Shown here one piece after another: positions 57,673 to 64,000 of a stretch of DNA of 64,000 bases. Made by a program: the position numbers and the translations under genes. Positions within the stretch are counted from its first letter, which is position 1. Each line of letters starts with the position of its first letter. The stretch is from Galerina marginata (Eukaryota > Basidiomycota > Agaricomycetes > Agaricales > Galerinaceae), in assembly GCA_023014335.1 (NCBI GenBank), contig JAECYW010000002.1, positions 2,108,001 to 2,172,000 of the forward strand. The letters are read 5' to 3'. The notes beneath the pieces are model-generated. The model was not told where the DNA came from, searched no databases, and saw only the letters and a list, made by a program, of their open reading frames with translations.

Positions 57673-58402
57673 CTATGTTTTCAGCACTCCTTTAGATTTT
57701 TCAACCGCACACATGAATGCAGCAAGGGTGTCCACTTCTTCACGACTGTTAATCGAGGTCATTTCCCTGAAGTGTCGTTCAACAATGGTCGCGAGAACGC
57801 CATGCAGCTCTGCGATATCCGCCAATACAGGCACGCGCGTCCGAGGCACTTCTTCGAGTAGGCGGGAACTTCTCCTTCGCGTTTGGGCCTCTTTTGGGTC
57901 ACGGCGCGGACGGTTGGCGGGGGTAAGTGCTGGCGGGCTTGGAGCACGAGATTGTTGGCGCTCTGGATCGGCAAGGGTGGATGGTGCAGGAGGATCTTCA
58001 GGAGAAAGAGGCGATGGATAAACCCCGGGTAATATGTCGAATTGTATCATGTAGCGGTGAAGCATGCTCGTCGACATCTTCTGGAATTCAACCTGATTGG
58101 AGAGTCAAGTCATTGGTCAGATACCCAAGTTCCGATAGAGGGTCATAACTCACAAGGGACTTCCGCGGTTCAACTTCGAGCGCGTCTTTCTTGCCAGCCC
58201 CTGAAGCGACATGGCTTTGTTCCACCCTCTTTCTCTTTACTCTAGGTTCTCCTTCTGCTTTCTCCACAGCTTGCCTCTTCAAGCCAGAAGGACCAGCGAC
58301 TGAGGCAGGTGGTCCGAAGTAAGTTGCATCGTCATTAACCTTCTTGCGAGCTTGTGTTCGAGATCTAGACGCAGTGGGCGCTTGGGTTGCTGTGGTGGAC
58401 AT
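57673..58402 (-). CDS. SAP30-like Sin3-binding protein
   Basis: Most likely a subunit of the Sin3-Rpd3 histone deacetylase complex. The first exon (ATG 58402) is basic and Ala/Thr-rich, with a likely nuclear signal (RVKRKRVEQ), and ends EPRKSLV. An intron at about 58152-58098 leads to the second exon. There EFQKMSTSMLHRYMIQFDIL resembles the SAP30 Sin3-binding region. A Pro-rich linker follows (SPEDPPAPSTLADPERQQSR), then a helical end (VLADIAELHGVLATIVERHF and DTLAAFMCAVEKSKG). The size of about 220 residues fits SAP30. It is divergent from chorismate synthase by 190 bp. The assignment rests on remembered family patterns and should be read as probable. Confidence 0.65.
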
Positions 58403-58592
58403 GGTGTGAGTTCAACGGAGATCCTACTTTGTACAACCTTCCGAAAAGCGGACAGCGGTGTTTGACAGGGTCCCGGGCCGACTGTCCGTAGATTGTTTAG
58501 CGTTGCCAAACTCGGGTCTTGCTCAACACCACCTTGTACGTTGCTTTTACTGTCGCAACCCTCACGTATTACAGACCTGAAACCCACCAATA

Positions 58593-60101
58593 ATGTCAAC
58601 CTTCGGTACCCTCTTCAGAGTCACTACCTATGGCGAGAGTCATTGCGCATCTGTTGGCGCGATCATCGATGGATGTCCCCCGGTAGAACTCCTTAAATTC
58701 TCTTACGGCCTTCACAACTAATGTGACGTATACCAAAGGGCTTAGAATTGTCTGCGCAGGATATCCAGGTTCAACTTAGCCGTCGAAGGCCTGGCCAAAG
58801 TGATCTTACCACACCCGTGTGTTTGATTCTTGGAATATATGCGCATACATTTAACACCTTTGCATGTGCAGAGGAACGAAAAAGATTTCGTGCAACTTCA
58901 ATCAGGGATAGAACAGGGCGTTACGCTGGGAACTCCCATTGCTCTCCTCGTTAAAAACGAGGATCAACGGCCTCATGATTATACAGAGACAGATCTTTAT
59001 CCTCGCCCGAGCCATGCTGACTACACCTACCTTCAAAAATATGGCATCAAAGCAAGCAGCGGCGGAGGCAGGAGTAGTGCTCGGGAAACCATAGGCTCGT
59101 TCTTATCATCACAAGTCTTTCTTTAGTTAATGACAACCTTCTTCGTTAGGCCGCGTGGCAGCTGGTGCAATTGCGGAAAAATACCTCAAAATCGTCTATG
59201 GCATCGAGATTGTTGCCTTTGTTAGCTCCGTTGGCAAGGTTCACCTTCCGGCAACGATTGCCCCGCCGTCCTTGACACCAATCAACTCTGACGAGGAGGA
59301 CGATACCGCAAACGACGCTTTGTCAAAAGATCTTGTCAACCTTCTTTCAACTATCTCAAGAGACGAGGTCGATAAATACCCAACCAGGTGCCCACATCCG
59401 GAAACCTCAGAGCGCATGATAAAGGTCCGGGTATAATTTGCGCGCATATATCTCTAAAATTTACAAATCATATTATTTTCAGCGCATTATACGCGCGAAA
59501 GATGCTCAAGATTCCATCGGTGGTACAGTCACCTGCGTCATTCGAAATATACCCTCTGGCCTGGGAGAACCTGTATTTGACAAATTTGAAGCTTCTCTTG
59601 CGCATGCCATGTTATCGATTCCAGCAACAAAGGCCTTCGAAATTGGTTCCGGATTCCGGGGTACAGAAGTTCCAGGAAGCCAGCACAACGATCCATTCGT
59701 TAATGACGGTACCGGGCGTCTTCGAACCACCTCTAACTGGAGTGGAGGTATTCAAGGAGGTATCACGAATGGTGAAAATGTGTATTTCAGGTGTTTTCTA
59801 ATTGTCGCATCATGTTGCTCTCATCATTCTAACAAATGCTAGGATCGGATTCAAGTCTCCGGCTACTATTTCGCAAGCTCAGGACACTGCAAAATATGAC
59901 GGTACTCCTGGATCGTTGGCAGCGAGGGGTCGTCATGATCCATGCGTAGTCCCTCGAGCCGTCCCAATCGTCGAGGCCATGGCAGCCATTGTGGTTATGG
60001 ATCAACTCCTCATTCAAAACTCTCGCAAGACTGCCGCGAATTTGCTTCCTCCCATCACCACCTTGCCTCCCACGATGGTGATGCCAAAGAAGGATTTCTG
60101 A
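58593..60101 (+). CDS. ARO2: Chorismate synthase
   Basis: The last shikimate-pathway step: it makes chorismate from EPSP using reduced FMN. The start [20 protein letters not shown] includes the first signature, completed as [10 protein letters not shown] then [20 protein letters not shown]. The second signature region reads [20 protein letters not shown] followed by [11 protein letters not shown]. Later comes RAAKD-like [18 protein letters not shown], then [20 protein letters not shown] and [20 protein letters not shown] near the end. Introns are at about 58684-58740, 58800-58871, 59099-59149, 59431-59483 and 59790-59842. Fungal chorismate synthases are bifunctional with an NAD(P)H-flavin reductase activity in the same chain; nothing here contradicts that. 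The stop is TGA at 60099-60101. Confidence 0.96.
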
Positions 60102-60298
60102 AATCGTTAAATCTGAAAATTGTGGTACTTTGGGACCTTTTAGATGCTCAGACTGTTCAACAATTCCGTGTTAGATTATGAAGGTATATTGTCGATACAG
60201 TCGACTACAGCGAATGAATGAAGGAATAAACGACGACTAATAGGAAAATTCAAATTGTGACCCATTGGGATTCTGCCACCTGGCAGCGTTTATATTGG

Positions 60299-61327
60299 CT
60301 AACCATCGCCATCTGAATCGTCAAGACATCGACACCGCGCAACAGGTTCCACCTTCCACCACCACCACTAACGAGAGTTTGTTAAGGCAATTGAATAAAT
60401 AACATGGAGAAACCTACGTGATGGTTCAGTAGTCGGCTTGGCCAAGGTCCAAAAACTAATTCAATTTCTCGTGAAAGCTCGGATTCCTCTTCGCTCAGGA
60501 GAACGTCGTCGAGTTCATCGTCATGGCGATGCGGGGTGGAGGTCATGAGGGGGGTCCGTTCACTCATGTTGCTAACGACCTCATCGCGAACGTCTTTCCC
60601 CAGTACAGCTTGTGGTCGTTGCTGGCGGATCTTTTTCTTGTGCCCATTAGCCCTGGCTAATATGGAAACACGCTGGCCTAGAGTACCCCATCCAGGCTTC
60701 CCGATGTCGTCGTCTGCTCGAGACCGAAGGGGGGCAGAAATAGAGGAAGAAGGAGAACCGGAGATTGACGACGAGGACGAAAAGGTCAAATAATCTTGGT
60801 CAGAGACGGATTTGTTTCTTTGGCGATGCAGTCCTGAAGTAATACGAACTCGGGATCGAAAACGAACTCTTGCTGTATTATGTGGAGGGTCATCGGAGAG
60901 GGGTGTATGCAGTTCGTCGTATCGGTCGTAGCTGTTATCAGTGTTATCGCTTACGAGGTCAGGGAATGGGAGAATACTGCTTCCGGATGTATCTATGATG
61001 ACATCAGACAGATTGAATGACGATATGGGCGCCATCGGATCGCCTTGAGTACGATGTAATATTTCACTAGGGAGGAGTGTCGACGAAGAAGAGTCCTTTG
61101 TATGTGCCGTGAAGTAGGCCACTGAGGAGTGGTCAATCATGTCCTGCAATATCGGTTGAGTTCCTGTACAGATCATCGGTAAGCTTCAGCGTGACTCGTG
61201 AGATTATGCACTCGCCGGTCTCCGTACCTTGAGGGGGTTTTCGAGGGGTAGACTGCAGGTCCCGAGATGCAGAGAGAGCAGAAAAGAGATGGGGAAGCTC
61301 TGGGTTGTTGAGAGCGTTGGAGTTCAT
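60299..61327 (-). CDS. Unknown protein with C-terminal tetra-tryptophan tail
   Basis: I do not recognise the family. The ATG at 61327 starts MNSNALNNPELPHLFSALSA, which ends TPRKPPQG and splices to TQPILQDMIDHSSVAYFTAH. The body is Ser/Asp/Arg-rich and disordered, with NGHKKKIRQQRPQAVL, MSERTPLMTSTPH and an acidic patch DDELDDVLLSEEES. The end ELSREIELVFGPWPSRLLNH, then HH, splices across about 60416-60359 to WWWWKVEPVARCRCLDDSDG with stop TAG at 60301-60299. The terminal Trp run followed by a CRC motif is striking and suggests membrane or lipid contact, but this is inference. No catalytic motif visible. Confidence 0.6.
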
Positions 61328-63481
61328 GGTTCCTGAGGCTGGCAAGGAGGGTGGGAGATAGTCAGGCAGGCCAAAGAGAATGTCAATCTTTTAATAATAA
61401 ATAAGCTCATGCCAGTGAGTGAGTAAATAAAGAAACAGAGTTCTGTAAGCTGTCCAATCTGCGATGCGAACTGCCCAGACCCCAAGTGGAAGCGCCTCTC
61501 AATCCTGGGAACGTCTATGTTTAGCTCACATCCATCCAAACTTGCTTCATCGCAAGGGCCACAGAGTCCTGCATCGAATCGCGCACCCCCTTCGAATTCT
61601 CTGCATCTTACCCCCATGAGCTGTAGAATCCCTGTTAAGAGCTGTTTTCGCCACGGCGAATGACACATACCGTGATTCTCTTCACATCTACAGCAACCTG
61701 GGTGCCTTTCAAGTAAACCAAGTCGGTGATAAACGCGGATATGGGATACGTAGTATTTGCTCCGCCTAAGCCATAAGCTTGCGTGAAGTAATTGGTGTTC
61801 AGGGTCCGCACAATTGCTCTGCTCCCATCCATCAGCAAATGTTCAAGGTAGGTGTTCTCACTGACTGTATGTAGTCTGCAGCAGTGTATCCGTCCGTTTC
61901 TCGGTCATTTTCCATATTCACTGTAAATTAGTTTTAACACGGACCAGAAATTCCGATTCACGCTCACATAAGAGGACCTTAGCGCGGAGAGAGGGCGATC
62001 GCGCAATGCTACCCGCGACGCCTTTCAAGGCCAAGCAGGGGATTATACTGAAAGTAATGAGGTTTACTTGGATTATAATAGGGCGTGGAATTTACCTTGT
62101 CCACAACGATCCACACGAATACACCAATATTTCTCTAGACGCTAAATCCGAGAGAAAATCTGGGTTTGGTAACGGGTGGATTTCCATTCCGTATCCATTA
62201 ATATAGTACAGTCCTAATGCGGCCCATGAGTCCGCGAGTTTATCAACACGGCAGCAACTCACTGCTTATGCGGGACGGCAAAGGCTCATGAATTCCTTTG
62301 GCGAGTGATTCAAACATAACATTTCGTCCAGGTGAGACAAATTCGCCGATGCCATCAACTGGGGATGTAGGTACGTCGTCGTCGCGTTTCTGGATGGACA
62401 ACTCTGTTGGGACTACAGGGTGAGATATTTCGCATTGTCCGACGAGTCTCTCTCCGTCCTCCTGGATAACAAATCAGTTGCAGATCCAGGGGAAGACACA
62501 GGTCCCCTACCAATTCTGCGGCAATAGTCACCGTATGATTTGTTACTATGACAGGGAGTATATTCGCCTGAGAAGGCGTGATATAAATCATCGATAAAAA
62601 TTTAAAAAAGAAGAAAAGAAATAATCCTCGCCTGACTGCTTGTAATGGATGAGAAGAGAAATACCGCCGAAGGCAATGATCTAAAAAATCCTTGGGCCGC
62701 TGCTAGAAAATAATTTCCAATGCTGATATTCAAGCAAGATCAACACCTCTGGAGAAACATGCAAAACCAAAAAAAAACCTTCCTTCCATTCCGGAAATTG
62801 AAATTTTTGTGTGCGCGCTTCAACAGCTCACTTTCGAAGTATACCAGAAAACCTAGACGCGTTCAGGAACTCCTAGTCATATCGGTTTGGGAAAAGAAAA
62901 TACCCCGTATTGTCTCTTTCCTGTCCGATGGGATTCCTTTCCATAATGTACTACGACCTTCAACTATGTCCCGCCATTCGTCTCGGGCATCCCGCTCGGA
63001 AGATTGCGAAGGCAAACGATGGGCCAGTAGTCGACGAATTGCATCTAACGGAGAAGAAACTGGGGCAGGGGGTATCAAACGAACAAGGCGTGACCTTATA
63101 TCTCCTACAAGCTTAGGTCAGTCAAGCTCGACGAACCGATATCTGTCACTGACCAACTGAAGGACCACCCAAGACGCGAATAATTTCGCTGGATGAACCC
63201 CCGTCATCCGACACCGGTAACACGTAACAAGCGTTCCTGAAGGCAGAGCAAATTGCGTTTCCGCCAGTGCCTCCTGAAATAACGAGAAATGAAGCTTCTC
63301 CAGGAGGCAAGTCGCGTCCAACGGCACCTACTGGTGGATATTGGTTACGCGACACGTTCACGTTTAAGGGCATGTATGAAGCCAGAGGATTTGTGGTTTG
63401 AACAGGAAAATCAAAGACGGAAGAGCCAGGACTGTCATGGTGTGCGACTGTTAATCCCTGGTCCTTATCCCTGCCCTCCAT
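61324..63481 (-). CDS. CofD/YvcK-like (UPF0052) protein
   Basis: A Rossmann-like protein of the family that includes bacterial YvcK (gluconeogenesis factor) and archaeal CofD, with a yeast member (YNL011C). The start MEGRDKDQGLTVAHHDSPGS is followed by FLVISGGTGGNAICSAFRNA, VLPVSDDGGSSSEIIRVLGG and GDIRSRLVRLIPPAP, the nucleotide-site region. Further motifs: NYFLAAAQGFFRSLPSAVFL, DGIGEFVSPGRNVMFESLAK, NGYGMEIHPLPNP, ILVYSCGSLWTSIIPCLALK, GVAGSIARSPSLRAKVLL, NDRETDGYTAADYI and TTYPISAFITDLVYLKGTQV, followed by AVDVKRIT. About eight introns. In the frame I can follow, the stop TGA is 61326-61324 and overlaps the next gene's ATG; the true end may come earlier through an unseen splice. In this organism its substrate is unknown. 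Confidence 0.85.
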
Positions 63482-63628
63482 AATTTTTTGGCCGCTCAAA
63501 CTTGGCTGAGAGCATAAAGATAAGCAAGCGAGTGGGACAGGATTGGGTCCGGAGAAACCGGTCCGTGGTCCAGTCTCGGGTTAAACTGAGCCAGAAGTTC
63601 ACCCTTCATTCCTTTCACTGCATCCACA

Positions 63629-64000
63629 ATGGCACAAGATACCTTTCCAGCGCTGCCTGGCATTTATCGTATCCTTTTCTTGTATCTGGAGCCCAGTAAA
63701 TCAGTTCTATCTCGATATCCTAGCCCAGTGTTACTTACCATGGTATATTACATTCTTAGTGTCCACCATCACCCCAGCCGTCATGGTTTGGCTCTTTCCT
63801 GGTGCTTCTTGGTTCCACCACCAGCTCATCCCATCGAATCTCCCTTCACCTACCGTGGCACTAGAACCAAGGACCTTGATGGCTGTCTGGCAATTAACAA
63901 ATTGTGCGTTCACCTCACCAGTTGATCGCCGACCCAGCTAGTGGAATTCTGTCATTGACTTTACCATACCTTTTCCTTTCTTGTACGCAGGTTATTTCCT
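63629..64000 (+). CDS. DUF7704-type membrane protein, cut by the window edge
   Basis: The start MAQDTFPALPGIYRILFLYL, then EP, splices (about 63696-63757) to VSTITPAVMVWLFPGASWFH and ALEPRTLMAVWQLTNC, then continues past the edge through an intron ending GCAG near 63990. Fungal proteins of this type have several predicted helices and no known role. It is divergent from the CofD-like gene, 147 bp apart. Only the first part is visible, so the name is provisional. Confidence 0.6.

Noticed and set aside
1..64000. CRISPR array, operon, phage, or biosynthetic gene cluster
   Set aside because: No spaced direct repeats, no polycistronic layout and no clustered tailoring enzymes; the window is intron-rich fungal nuclear DNA.

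Overview
The window is ordinary nuclear chromosome of a filamentous basidiomycete, most likely a mushroom-forming agaricomycete. The evidence is dense genes on both strands, several introns per gene that are mostly 48-60 nt with GT-AG ends, and proteins of clear fungal type: copper-fist regulator, HMG-box regulator, Rvs167, Trs31, a UVRAG/Vps38-like protein, a rhodanese-PTP phosphatase and a DUF7704-type membrane protein. I see no CRISPR array, operon, prophage, intact transposon or secondary-metabolite cluster. I recognise 30 genes and could read most by joining exons across splice sites. All exon joins are by eye.

Layout. 1-9.8 kb: MFAP1 spliceosomal protein (-), a BTB protein with broken frames (-), TRAPP subunit Trs31 (+), a class-1A dihydroorotate dehydrogenase-like enzyme (+), an HMG-box factor (-) and a stand-alone cullin-repeat protein (+). 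10-22.4 kb: secreted S1/P1 nuclease (-), an unrecognised acidic protein (-), UVRAG/Vps38 (+) and a Pumilio protein (+). 23-35 kb: HEM3 (+), a UBE2W-type E2 (+), copper-fist factor (-), NFU1 (-), ALG1 (+), SDO1/SBDS (-), Rvs167 (+) and ISA1 (+). 35-44.4 kb: two tandem WW-like paralogues (-), a 1.75 kb stretch with no convincing gene, and the rhodanese-PTP (-). 44.4-54 kb: DNA topoisomerase II (-) and GCN20-type ABCF ATPase (-). 54.4-64 kb: a secreted protein of unknown role (-), a 2 kb gene-poor stretch with a 62-bp direct repeat, a SAP30-like protein (-), chorismate synthase (+), an unknown protein ending in a tetra-tryptophan tail (-), a CofD/YvcK-like protein (-) and the start of a DUF7704-type gene (+) cut by the window edge.

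The genes are mainly housekeeping and do not form one pathway. The nearest thing to a theme is that heme synthesis (HEM3), copper sensing and two Fe-S assembly factors (NFU1, ISA1) lie within 12 kb, which may be chance. I found no undescribed multi-gene system. The most unusual things are structural: a 5-nt micro-exon carrying a predicted zinc-ligand histidine, an 11-nt micro-exon in HEM3, a first exon consisting only of ATG, a GC-AG intron, and several single-base frame breaks, four of them at homopolymer runs, in otherwise conserved genes.
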